Source: Terrimonas_A sp036262095 (lineage in GTDB: Bacteria; Bacteroidota; Bacteroidia; Chitinophagales; Chitinophagaceae). Taken from it: a stretch of DNA of 23,444 bases. How positions within the stretch are numbered: position 1 is the stretch's first letter; the number at the start of each line of letters is the position of its first letter. The stretch covers positions 1 through 23,444 of the forward strand of contig DATAJQ010000330.1 of NCBI GenBank assembly GCA_036262095.1, written 5' to 3'. This document shows, piece by piece, positions 8,275-15,424 of the stretch. The position numbers and the translations under genes are program-made. Under the pieces are notes generated by a model. That model had not been told where the DNA came from. It ran no database searches and worked only from the letters and a program-made list of their open reading frames with translations.

Positions 8275-8979
8275 ATGCAAGAAGAGGTTACCAAACACAC
8301 CAAAAAGATCTTTAAAGCCGCCAGAAGTAAACATTCCTTAGGCGAAAAGATCAGGGAAATTCTGCTGGAAATTGCGATCATTGTTTTTGCTGTCACACTT
8401 TCTATCTGGTTGCATGGCTGGTCTGAACACCGGCATGAACAAAAGGAAGCAAAAGCATTCCTGAAAGGGTTGAAAGAAGATCTGAGCAAGGATATCCAAC
8501 TTATGGAAGCCAACAGAACTGTGATCGCAAGGCTTGATTCAAATTTCAAGTTCCTGCAATCAATACCCGAAGGCTCTTCTTCTGCCAGAACAGATTCTGT
8601 TAAGGATAAAGAGATAGGTCAACACCTCTATTTCGACCTGCGTGTAACCCAACCGAATATCGGACGGTACGAAGGATTTAAGTCGAGCGGAAAAATAGAG
8701 ACTATTGAAAACAGTGTATTAAAAGAAAAAATATTGATATTCTATCAGCAAACCCTTCCAAACATTGCTTATGGAGAAAATTATGTGAACTCACTTCAAC
8801 AAAAAATGCTGGACCTGCTGGTTGAAAAAGATGAAAAACAACCCCTGGTCAGTTTTATTTCATCATTAAAACTAAAATCGCTCCTGAATTTGGGTGTCCA
8901 TAATTTTGAAGTGAACCTGAATGGTTATGATAAAGCGATTGCAGAAGCCAGGGCAATCATTGAAGAAATAGAAAAATGA
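8275..8979 (+). CDS. DUF6090-like single-pass membrane protein
   Basis: 234 residues with one predicted membrane helix at about 29-48 (REILLEIAIIVFAVTLSIWLHGW), preceded by a basic cytosolic N-terminus and followed by a mostly helical, charged region (EQKEAKAFLKGLKEDLSKDIQLME). This layout, with a helix ending in W..W and then a K/E-rich L..L..DL..D run, matches the DUF6090 group common in Bacteroidota; the function is unknown. There is no signal cleavage site. It is divergent from the ABC permease across a 195-bp spacer and lies 109 bp upstream of the outer-membrane barrel gene, but that gene appears to have its own promoter starting only about 18 bp after this stop codon. The DUF assignment is from pattern memory. 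Confidence 0.75.
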   Translation: MQEEVTKHTKKIFKAARSKHSLGEKIREILLEIAIIVFAVTLSIWLHGWSEHRHEQKEAKAFLKGLKEDLSKDIQLMEANRTVIARLDSNFKFLQSIPEGSSSARTDSVKDKEIGQHLYFDLRVTQPNIGRYEGFKSSGKIETIENSVLKEKILIFYQQTLPNIAYGENYVNSLQQKMLDLLVEKDEKQPLVSFISSLKLKSLLNLGVHNFEVNLNGYDKAIAEARAIIEEIEK

Positions 8980-8996
8980 TTCACCGGCGGGTATTC

Positions 8997-9064
8997 TATT
9001 AACCTTCATTAACATTAATCCAAGACTCTTTAACTCCCTTTGCCTTTTTCTAAGAATATTTTCG
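8997..9064 (+). promoter_or_regulatory. Three-box TTAAC operator and promoter of the outer-membrane barrel gene
   Basis: Three boxes on the plus strand: ATTAAC at 8998-9003, ATTAAC at 9008-9013 and TTTAAC at 9029-9034, at start-to-start steps of 10 and 21 bp, so on one face of the helix. After exactly 22 bp follows TATTTTCG (9057-9064), one change from TAnnTTTG, and 24 bp later the ATG at 9089. The same box set, spacing and promoter occur in front of the GLPGLI gene (23190-23256, minus strand). The first 17 bases read TATTAACCTTCATTAAC here and TATTAACCTTTATTAAC there. Direct repeats in 10-11-bp phase with the last box near the -35 region fit a class II site for an OmpR/PhoB-type activator; that identity is inference. 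Confidence 0.75.
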
Positions 9065-9088
9065 TAGCCGAAATCAAAACCACCGGCT

Positions 9089-11899
9089 ATGCGAAAGCTT
9101 TGCTTCATCCTGTTTCTTAGTTTACCCAACCTTACCCTTCTGGCTCAAAAAAATGGCACTGTAAAAGGCATTGCGTATGATACGTTAGGAAAACGTCCTG
9201 TTCCTGATGCTACCATAACCGTATTACAGAAGAAAGATTCCTCTCTTGTTTCTTTCGGCATGTCTGACAATGCCGGACGTTTCTCCTTTTCAGACCTGGC
9301 TCCCGGCGAATACCGGCTGCTGATCACCCATGTAGCTTATCACAATACCAATAAACCTTTTACCATTTCCGAAACAGACAAAAATCCTGACCTCGGCCAG
9401 ATCATTATGAATGATAAAACCAAGGTGCTTGATGAAGTGATAGTAACCAGCGAAGCCCCGCCGGTAACGCTGATCGGGGACACTGTTCAATACAATGCCG
9501 GGTCCTTTAAGACCCAACCCAATGCCAGTGTGGAGCAATTGCTGAAAAAGCTGCCTGGGGTAACGGTTGATAAAAGCGGAACTGTTACTGCACAAGGACA
9601 AAAAGTGAATCGTGTGCTGGTAGACGGCAAAGAGTTTTTTGGCAACGACCCGAAAATGGCGACTAAGAATCTTCCTGCTGATGCCATTGATAAAGTGCAG
9701 GTATACGATCGTCAAAGCGATCAGGCGCAGCTTACCGGTTTTGATGATGGCAATAGTGAGAAAACGATCAATCTTAAACTGAAAAAGGATAAAAAGAAAG
9801 GAGCATTTGGAAAGATCATGGGCGCTGGTGGTACAGACGACAGGTTTGAAGGCCGGTTCAATGTTAACTCCTTTAAAGGGGCACGCCAGATGTCGGTCAT
9901 TGGCATGGCAAATAATACCAATGCCGAAGGATTTTCTTTTATGGACATGATGAATTTTTCAGGCGAGCTTAGCCGGATGATGCGGAATGGAGGAGGAATG
10001 ATATCGCTCGGTGCTGATGACCCCGCTGCATCTATGCTTGGGAGTAATAACAGTGGCATCCGCACTATCTGGGGTGGTGGATTGAATTATAACAATATCA
10101 TTGGTACCAAAGCGGAATTAACCAGCAATTATTTCTACAATCATTATAACCCCAAAACTATTTCCGATATACAAAGGCAATATATTTTACGCGACTCATC
10201 TTATTTCTACAATCAGAACAGTCTTACAGATAATATTAACAATAGTCATCGACTTAACCTGAGCCTGGATTATGTGATCGACTCCTTTCATTCACTCAAG
10301 ATTTCCCCTTCGATCGGCTACCAGAAAACAAACAATCGGGCTTCCAAAGTATACCGGCAATATGGCAGCGATGGCCGGACCAGTAACGAAGGAAATTCAT
10401 TATCAGGAACCAACAGCACGGCCTATAACCTAAGGAACGACCTGTTGTTCCGGAAGAAATTCCGCCGCTCCGGCCGTACTTTTTCTTTCAGCCTGCAAAA
10501 CACGTTTAATAACAGTGACGGCGAAGGCAGCCTGGAATCGATCAATAATTTCTACAATGAAACCGGCTTTTTATACCGGCGAGATTCAGTTGATCAGCTT
10601 ATTCAGAACAATAGCGACCTGAATGGGTACACTGCCAAAGCCGTGTATACAGAACCTCTTTTCCGCCGCTCCCTGCTGGAGTTCAGCGTTGGTAAAAGCA
10701 ATACCAAAAGCAGCTCTGATAAAGTGACGTATGACTATAATAAAAACAGTGGTAAGTATGATGAGCTGAATGATTCACTGACCAATAATTTCAGGAACAC
10801 ATACGGCTATATTAACGGGGGCATCCGCCTGCGCACGCAAAAAAAGAAATATAATTATGCCATAGGGGCATCATTACAAAGATCAGAGCTGGAAGGAAAG
10901 ATCATCAGTGGCATCAAAGACTCGGTGATCAACAAAACCTTTACCAACATATTGCCAACAGCCCGTTTTCAATATAATTTCACCCGTTTCAAAAGTCTTA
11001 CGCTCAACTACCGCTCGTATACCAATCAGCCAACTGTTTCTCAATTACAACCAGTGCCTGATATCACTGACCGGTTGAATATCAGAAATGGTAATCCTGA
11101 TCTGAAACAGGAATTTACCCATAATCTGCAGATCAATTATAATGGCCTGAACCCTTTTAGAAACAAAACACTGTTTGCATTCTTCAACCTCAGCCGTACG
11201 GAGAATAAGATCGTGAACAGCGATTCTTTGTTTAGCAATGGCATTAAATCTACCCGCCCCGTTAATGTAGATGGTGTGTATAACCTGACAGGAAATATCA
11301 GTGTCGGTTTTCCTGTCCGTTTCCTGAAAGGCTCTTTGCGTGCGGGTTCCACCTTATCCTATAATAGCGGCGCGCAATTCACCCAGGGTTTGAGGAACGA
11401 TATCAAGACCTTTATTGCTGGTCCCCGCATTAGCCTGGATATGGATTGGAGCGATCAGATAAATGTATCGGTAAGTGGCTCTTTGAGCTATAACAAATCG
11501 ACATTCTCTTTACAAAAAGCATTCAATACCAACTATCTCTCCCACCTGTATGAAGCAGAATTCAACTGGCAATTGCCGAAAGGAATTAATTTCAGCACAG
11601 ATTTCAGTTATACCATCAACAACCAACTGAACAGCGGCTTCAATGCGAAAGTCCCCTTATGGGGTGCATCACTGAGCAAACAATTCCTGCGGTTCAACAG
11701 AGGCGAACTGAAGTTGAGTGTAAATGATATCCTGAACCGGAATGTAGGTGTTAGCAGAACAAGCAATCAGAATTATATCGAGGATTCAAGGGTGAACACT
11801 TTACGCCGGTTTGCCTTGCTGAGCTTTACCTACAGCCTGAGCAAAGTGGGATTGAATAATGCGGGCCCTGGTGGCGGAGTGAGAATGATTGGAAGATAA
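9089..11899 (+). CDS. Outer-membrane beta-barrel protein, TonB-receptor-like with N-terminal carboxypeptidase-regulatory domain
   Basis: 936 residues. Signal peptide 1-20 (LTLLA-Q). A carboxypeptidase-regulatory-like beta-sandwich covers about 24-108 (VKGIAYDTLGKRPVPDATI, GRFSFSDLAPGEYRL). A plug-like domain follows (115-235: LDEVIVT, VEQLLKKLPGVTVD, RVLVDGKEFFGNDPKMATKNLP). The remaining roughly 690 residues show alternating beta-strand patterns and end RFALLSFTYSL, as in the outer-membrane beta-barrel family 3 (OMP_b-brl_3). These proteins sit in the outer membrane; ligand and energy coupling are unknown, and a classical TonB box is not obvious. In Bacteroidota such barrels often sit beside GLPGLI-family genes. 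Here the GLPGLI gene is some 10 kb away beyond the kdp island but carries the same operator-promoter module. It converges with the kdp histidine kinase, with only 16 bp between stop codons. Confidence 0.88.
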   Translation: MRKLCFILFLSLPNLTLLAQKNGTVKGIAYDTLGKRPVPDATITVLQKKDSSLVSFGMSDNAGRFSFSDLAPGEYRLLITHVAYHNTNKPFTISETDKNPDLGQIIMNDKTKVLDEVIVTSEAPPVTLIGDTVQYNAGSFKTQPNASVEQLLKKLPGVTVDKSGTVTAQGQKVNRVLVDGKEFFGNDPKMATKNLPADAIDKVQVYDRQSDQAQLTGFDDGNSEKTINLKLKKDKKKGAFGKIMGAGGTDDRFEGRFNVNSFKGARQMSVIGMANNTNAEGFSFMDMMNFSGELSRMMRNGGGMISLGADDPAASMLGSNNSGIRTIWGGGLNYNNIIGTKAELTSNYFYNHYNPKTISDIQRQYILRDSSYFYNQNSLTDNINNSHRLNLSLDYVIDSFHSLKISPSIGYQKTNNRASKVYRQYGSDGRTSNEGNSLSGTNSTAYNLRNDLLFRKKFRRSGRTFSFSLQNTFNNSDGEGSLESINNFYNETGFLYRRDSVDQLIQNNSDLNGYTAKAVYTEPLFRRSLLEFSVGKSNTKSSSDKVTYDYNKNSGKYDELNDSLTNNFRNTYGYINGGIRLRTQKKKYNYAIGASLQRSELEGKIISGIKDSVINKTFTNILPTARFQYNFTRFKSLTLNYRSYTNQPTVSQLQPVPDITDRLNIRNGNPDLKQEFTHNLQINYNGLNPFRNKTLFAFFNLSRTENKIVNSDSLFSNGIKSTRPVNVDGVYNLTGNISVGFPVRFLKGSLRAGSTLSYNSGAQFTQGLRNDIKTFIAGPRISLDMDWSDQINVSVSGSLSYNKSTFSLQKAFNTNYLSHLYEAEFNWQLPKGINFSTDFSYTINNQLNSGFNAKVPLWGASLSKQFLRFNRGELKLSVNDILNRNVGVSRTSNQNYIEDSRVNTLRRFALLSFTYSLSKVGLNNAGPGGGVRMIGR

Positions 11900-11915
11900 T
11901 GGTGCAGGGAAGCCC

Positions 11916-13646
11916 CTACACTTTATTTAGCAATACGCTGAACTCACTTCCGGTCCCAAGATTGCTCATCACGGATATTTGTCCGCCCTGAGCTTCAATA
12001 AACTCTTTGCTGATTGCCAATCCGAGGCCTGTGCCACCTTTCTGTGATCCAGGCACGCGGAAATAGCGGTCGAATATTTTGTCCCTGTATTGCGGATCAA
12101 TGCCCTGGCCCTGGTCCTTTACAATAAAAGCCAGGCTGCTATTATTTTCTTCGATCGTTAAAGAAATAGTGGAACTGTCAGGTGAATAGCGAATGGCGTT
12201 CGATATAAGGTTGGCTAATACCCAGGATGTTTTTTCATTATCTGCCAGCACAAGAGGAAGCGGGTCGGGAAAATGTGTTTCCACTTTAATTTTTTTCTGA
12301 TCAGCCTGTGTTTTATTGATGGCTACGGCGTAATCCAGTATCTCTTTTGGAGAAGTTGGTTTGATATTAAGTTGGATATTTCCGGTTTCCACTTGCGTCA
12401 TATTTAGTAGCTCACTGGTGATCTTCAGCAACCGGTTAGCATCTTCTTCAATGCTTTCCAACAGGTTTTTTTGATCGGTATTGACGGGGCCGGTGTGCTC
12501 GTTTTCCAGTAATTGTACACTCATTTTGATCGAAGAGATCGGTGTCTTCAGTTCATGCGAAACGGTAGCTATAAAATTGGTTTTGGCAAAATCCAGTTCT
12601 TTAAAAGGGGTGATATTTTTCAGCAGGATAACATGGCCGATATATTCTTTTCCTTTTTCGCCGGTTGGAGTGATCTCTATCGGGTGCACTTCTTTCTCAA
12701 AATAACTTTCTTTATTATCAGCAAAGATCTTGAGTGGCTGGCTTTTGACGGTAAGCGCTTGTGCCGGTTTGTCAATATCCCTGATAAGATACCTGATCAG
12801 ATCATTCTTCATAGCTACTTCTGCTGCCGCTTTTCCTATCAGCTCACCGGTTTTCAAACCGGTTATTCTAACGGCTTCTTCATTAGCAAAAATGATCTTG
12901 CTGTTTTGATCAAGCCCTATTACAGGATCGTGCATGTTGTTGATAATCGTTTCGATCCGCCTTTTCTCAAACAATAATTCAGATAAATTGCTGCCTTCAT
13001 ATTCCTCCAGTTTGGACGCCATGGAATTAAATGCTTCACCCAGTTCTATAAATTCGCTGCTCCCTTGCAGATAAATACGTTTATTATATTTTTTTTCTTC
13101 TATTTCCCTGATCTTAACGGTAAGTTCATTGATAGGGCGGGCAATGCTCCCGGGAAGATTGACCAGTAAAGTAAGGGCGATCAGAAAACAAAGTGTGCCG
13201 GCAATGGCTATCCAGAAAGTTGCCTGGTCGGCTGTATTTTCTGCCACGCCGCTTTTGCGTTGGATGGCCTGCATGTTCAGCAGCATAATACCTGAAAGAT
13301 CCCTGCGTAAGCCAAGTTCGGCCATGCTATCGGCCGGATTGTTTTTTAGGGTTTCAAAATCAGCAGCCAGTTTATCGGTCAGTTCTTTTTCCCCAGGCTC
13401 CGTTACGTTTTGCTGCTGTTTTTTAAGGTTGATGGAAAAATTCTGAATGTTGACGGGGATGCTGATGTTCTCATCCAATGCGATCAGCATTTGCCGGGAA
13501 TAATCCAGTGTGTTGTAGTTAGCGATCAGAATATTCTTGGTATCGCGTGATAGCTTATTGATATGAGTAGCGCCGATCACAGCAAGCACGATCACCAATA
13601 AAAAAAGCAGGCCAACGCCCAGCGATAATTTTGTTTTGATACGCAT
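11916..13646 (-). CDS. Membrane sensor histidine kinase (HAMP-PAS-HisKA-HATPase), the kinase half of the split Kdp sensor
   Basis: 576 residues. TM1 at about 7-27, a periplasmic four-helix-like stretch 28-142, TM2 at about 143-163, HAMP at about 164-218 with a linker coiled coil, PAS at about 225-345 (INNMHDPVIGLDQNSKIIFAN), and HisKA with phospho-acceptor His364 in ATVSHELKTPISS. The ATPase domain has its N box at Asn483 (ANLISNAIRYSP), G1 DQGQGID (511-517) and G2 GTGLGL (539-544). The ATG overlaps the stop of the KdpD gene as TAATG, so the two are co-translated. Canonical KdpD is one polypeptide with four TM helices; here the kinase is separate and has a periplasmic sensor and HAMP. By context it should pass phosphate to the sigma-54 regulator at 20941 or to an unseen KdpE. 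Confidence 0.92.
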   Translation of the reverse strand: MRIKTKLSLGVGLLFLLVIVLAVIGATHINKLSRDTKNILIANYNTLDYSRQMLIALDENISIPVNIQNFSINLKKQQQNVTEPGEKELTDKLAADFETLKNNPADSMAELGLRRDLSGIMLLNMQAIQRKSGVAENTADQATFWIAIAGTLCFLIALTLLVNLPGSIARPINELTVKIREIEEKKYNKRIYLQGSSEFIELGEAFNSMASKLEEYEGSNLSELLFEKRRIETIINNMHDPVIGLDQNSKIIFANEEAVRITGLKTGELIGKAAAEVAMKNDLIRYLIRDIDKPAQALTVKSQPLKIFADNKESYFEKEVHPIEITPTGEKGKEYIGHVILLKNITPFKELDFAKTNFIATVSHELKTPISSIKMSVQLLENEHTGPVNTDQKNLLESIEEDANRLLKITSELLNMTQVETGNIQLNIKPTSPKEILDYAVAINKTQADQKKIKVETHFPDPLPLVLADNEKTSWVLANLISNAIRYSPDSSTISLTIEENNSSLAFIVKDQGQGIDPQYRDKIFDRYFRVPGSQKGGTGLGLAISKEFIEAQGGQISVMSNLGTGSEFSVLLNKV

Positions 13647-14773
13647 TATGAAAGAATTACCAGGTCAATATCAGCTACGGACAGTTTTTTTAATAATTGA
13701 TTGAATACATTCGTGGCAGCGATTATCCTCAACAGGCTTACATGCGGCTTGCCGATACAAATGGTGGTGATCTGCCGTTTCTCTGCTTCTTCCACGATGG
13801 CTTTGGCTACATGGCTGTCTGTTACTCGTATAATTTCTGCACCCAACTGCGTTGCCAGCTTGAAATTATTGATAAGATGCCTTTGAGCCGCCAGCCCGAT
13901 CTTATCCCCGCTCTCCCGAGGGGTTTGTACATACAGCAGATACCATTTGCTGTGATAGTAATTTGCCAGTCTTGCCGTTTTCCGGATCACCGTTTTAGCT
14001 GTTACGTCATTACTGCTGATGCAGGCCAGGAAGCGTTCATGCCTGGGGGCCGATCTTGCAGGCAATTCGGTTTCCACTTTTCTTTCCACCTGGCTGGCTA
14101 CTTCTTTCAGTGCAAGTTCGCGTAACTGCAGGATCTTTTCACCCTGAAAAAAATTATTCAAGGCAATCGGCACTTTTTCCTTTGTATAAATCTTTCCCTC
14201 CTTCAAACGGGTGATCAGTTCATCGGCAGTGAGATCAATATTTACGACCTCATCTGCCATTTGCAATACACTGTCCGGAACACGTTCACTTACCTCCACC
14301 CCGGTGATATCTCTTATTTCATCATTCAGGCTTTCGATATGTTGAATGTTGACAGCGCTGATCACATTGATCCCGGTTTCCAGTATTTCTGCCACATCCT
14401 GCCAGCGTTTTTCATTTTTGCTGCCTTCGATATTTGTATGAGCCAGTTCATCAATGATCACGACTTCCGGCCTTAAGGCAATCACCGCCTGTACGTCCAG
14501 CTCTTCCAGCTCTTTTCCCCGGTAAAACAGTTTGCGCCTGGGAATGATTGGCAAACCTTCCAGTTGATCATGTGTCTCTTTCCGGTTATGTGTTTCGATA
14601 TAACCGATCTTAACATCCACGCCATTGCGGAGCAAAGCATGTGCTTCCTGCAGCATACGGTAGGTTTTCCCCACACCGGCACTCATGCCTATATAGATCT
14701 TGAATTTCCCTGTTCTCGATTTTTTTATAAGATCGAGAAAGTGTTGAACACTATTTTCTTTATCCTCGCTCAT
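13646..14773 (-). CDS. kdpD: KdpD N-terminal sensor module only (ATP-binding KdpD domain plus USP domain)
   Basis: 375 residues, matching only the cytosolic N-terminal part of canonical KdpD (about 900 residues). The KdpD domain carries a Walker A at 29-37 (GMSAGVGKT) and a Walker B around 103-113 (EVVIIDELAHT), then the family block VISAVNIQHIESLNDEI. A universal-stress-protein-like domain (about 245-375: RFLACISSND, IRVTDSHVAKAIVEEA, TTICIGKPHVSLLRII) ends the protein. There is no membrane segment and no kinase domain, so this is not a full sensor. The stop overlaps the downstream kinase start by one base. It is transcribed divergently from kdpFABC. In E. coli this region binds ATP and tunes KdpD activity; here it probably acts in trans on the adjacent kinase. 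Confidence 0.93.
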   Translation of the reverse strand: MSEDKENSVQHFLDLIKKSRTGKFKIYIGMSAGVGKTYRMLQEAHALLRNGVDVKIGYIETHNRKETHDQLEGLPIIPRRKLFYRGKELEELDVQAVIALRPEVVIIDELAHTNIEGSKNEKRWQDVAEILETGINVISAVNIQHIESLNDEIRDITGVEVSERVPDSVLQMADEVVNIDLTADELITRLKEGKIYTKEKVPIALNNFFQGEKILQLRELALKEVASQVERKVETELPARSAPRHERFLACISSNDVTAKTVIRKTARLANYYHSKWYLLYVQTPRESGDKIGLAAQRHLINNFKLATQLGAEIIRVTDSHVAKAIVEEAEKRQITTICIGKPHVSLLRIIAATNVFNQLLKKLSVADIDLVILS

Positions 14774-15012
14774 GCAATAGCCTCCATGGTTTTTGAGGTC
14801 TTGTGATCTGCTGGGTTGAACGGCATGATAGTATACAGCATAATTTACATTGCTTCGGCATTTCTGCCAGAAATTTTTAATAATAAATGCACTGTTTATC
14901 CCATGCCAAAACCTGTTCCGGATTTATCCTTTTTGAACACTTTCTCTGAAACCCTTTACCAGCAATGATTTCATAAGGCCATAAGGAAAAAAGGCATATT
15001 TCTTATGTGTCT

Positions 15013-15056
15013 TACCCTTCCATTTTGAAAAGAATCCTTTTCAAAATGGAAGGGTA
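15013..15056. repeat. Perfect palindrome, 20-bp arms with 4-bp spacer
   Basis: The left arm 15013-15032 begins TACCCTTCCATTTTG and is exactly complementary to the right arm 15037-15056; the spacer is AATC. It lies about 145 bp upstream of the predicted kdp transcription start and between divergent genes, so a plain 3' terminator role is unlikely. It could be an enhancer for the NtrC-type regulator, an insulator or cruciform, or a leftover palindromic mobile element. It has no U-run of the usual terminator kind. Confidence 0.85.
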
Positions 15057-15063
15057 TTGAAAG

Positions 15064-15083
15064 GCCGGTATTACCTGACCGGC
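15064..15083. promoter_or_regulatory. Inverted repeat GCCGGT-N8-ACCGGC, candidate operator
   Basis: A perfect 6+6 dyad with an 8-bp spacer, centred about 106 bp upstream of the predicted sigma-54 start site. Size and position fit an upstream activator site for a dimeric Fis-type DNA-binding domain such as that of the regulator at 20941. It begins only 8 bp after the large palindrome. Function is inferred from position. Confidence 0.4.
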
Positions 15084-15153
15084 AACTGTAAATCCCCGCA
15101 AACCATTTAGCAGCAAAGAGTTTGGCGGAACGAACACCTTATGTAAATGGAGG

Positions 15154-15168
15154 TGGCACCCGTTTTGG
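15154..15168 (+). promoter_or_regulatory. Candidate sigma-54 (-24/-12) promoter of the kdp operon
   Basis: TGGCAC (15154-15159), a 5-bp spacer, then TTGG (15165-15168). The sigma-54 consensus is TGGCAC-N5-TTGC, so the -24 half and the spacing are exact and the -12 half differs at one base (G for C). Predicted start near 15180, about 34 bases before the first ORF of the operon. The NtrC-type regulator at the far end of the island, with an intact GAFTGA loop, supports it. Confidence 0.5.
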
Positions 15169-15213
15169 CACAACCGCCGTAGCAAATCGATCATTCACTA
15201 TAAAATAAGATGT

Positions 15214-15297
15214 ATGCTAACAATCCTCCTTTTACTGGCCGCAGCGCTCTGCTTCTATTTATTCTTTAAGTCGATCGGGTTCTTTGAAAAGATCTGA
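15214..15297 (+). CDS. Membrane miniprotein (27 aa) preceding KdpF
   Basis: 27 residues: MLTILLLLAAALCFYLFF followed by KSIGFFEKI and TGA. It is a single hydrophobic helix with a short basic/aromatic tail, the same architecture as KdpF (helix, then K-x-E near the C-terminus) but not the same sequence. It starts 34 bases after the predicted transcription start, and 26 bases separate it from kdpF, so it is the first gene of the operon. I recall similar short ORFs ahead of kdpF in other Bacteroidota but cannot confirm conservation. It could be a second small stabilising subunit of the Kdp complex or a leader peptide. Confidence 0.55.
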   Translation: MLTILLLLAAALCFYLFFKSIGFFEKI

Positions 15298-15323
15298 TCA
15301 ATAAACCTTTTAAAAATAACAAT

Positions 15324-15404
15324 ATGATGAACCTGCTATTCGGTATTTCAGTCCTGGTATTTATCTACCTCATTTATGTATTGATCAAGCCGGAAAAATT
15401 TTAA
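15324..15404 (+). CDS. kdpF: KdpF, small subunit of the K+-transporting ATPase
   Basis: 26 residues: one membrane helix (LLFGISVLVFIYLIYVLI) followed by the hallmark C-terminus KPEKF, as in KdpF proteins. KdpF is an inner-membrane miniprotein that stabilises the KdpABC complex. It starts at the first of two consecutive ATG codons; the second would shorten it by one residue. kdpA begins 20 bases after the stop. Confidence 0.85.
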   Translation: MMNLLFGISVLVFIYLIYVLIKPEKF

Positions 15405-15424
15405 AACGATAAATCATTCTTACT

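Larger units (their letters stand above)
14774..15213. promoter_or_regulatory. Divergent control region of the kdp island
   Basis: 440 bp between kdpD (minus) and the first small ORF of the kdp operon (plus). I see no credible gene in it. Contents: a small dyad GGCA-N4-TGCC at 14857-14868 on the kdpD side, a 20-bp-arm perfect palindrome at 15013-15056, a dyad GCCGGT-N8-ACCGGC at 15064-15083, and a candidate sigma-54 promoter at 15154-15168. No TAnnTTTG element is visible on the kdp side. The arrangement is what an NtrC-type enhancer-binding regulator would need. Confidence 0.6.

Noticed and set aside
8080..8334. 85-codon upstream extension of the ABC permease frame
   Set aside because: The family start is MLKHFFRISFRNLAKNSLYS at 8079, the extension has no family-like sequence, it contains the perfect -7 element at 8113-8120, and it overlaps the divergent DUF6090-like gene.
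14857..14868. GGCA-N4-TGCC with nearby TGGCAG as a second sigma-54 promoter driving kdpD
   Set aside because: The GG to GC distance on the minus strand is 13, not 10, so it does not fit a -24/-12 element; kept only as a small dyad.
15012..15194. Minus-strand open frame of 60 codons between kdpD and kdpF
   Set aside because: It spans the perfect palindrome, the GCCGGT dyad and the candidate sigma-54 promoter, and its protein looks like no known family.
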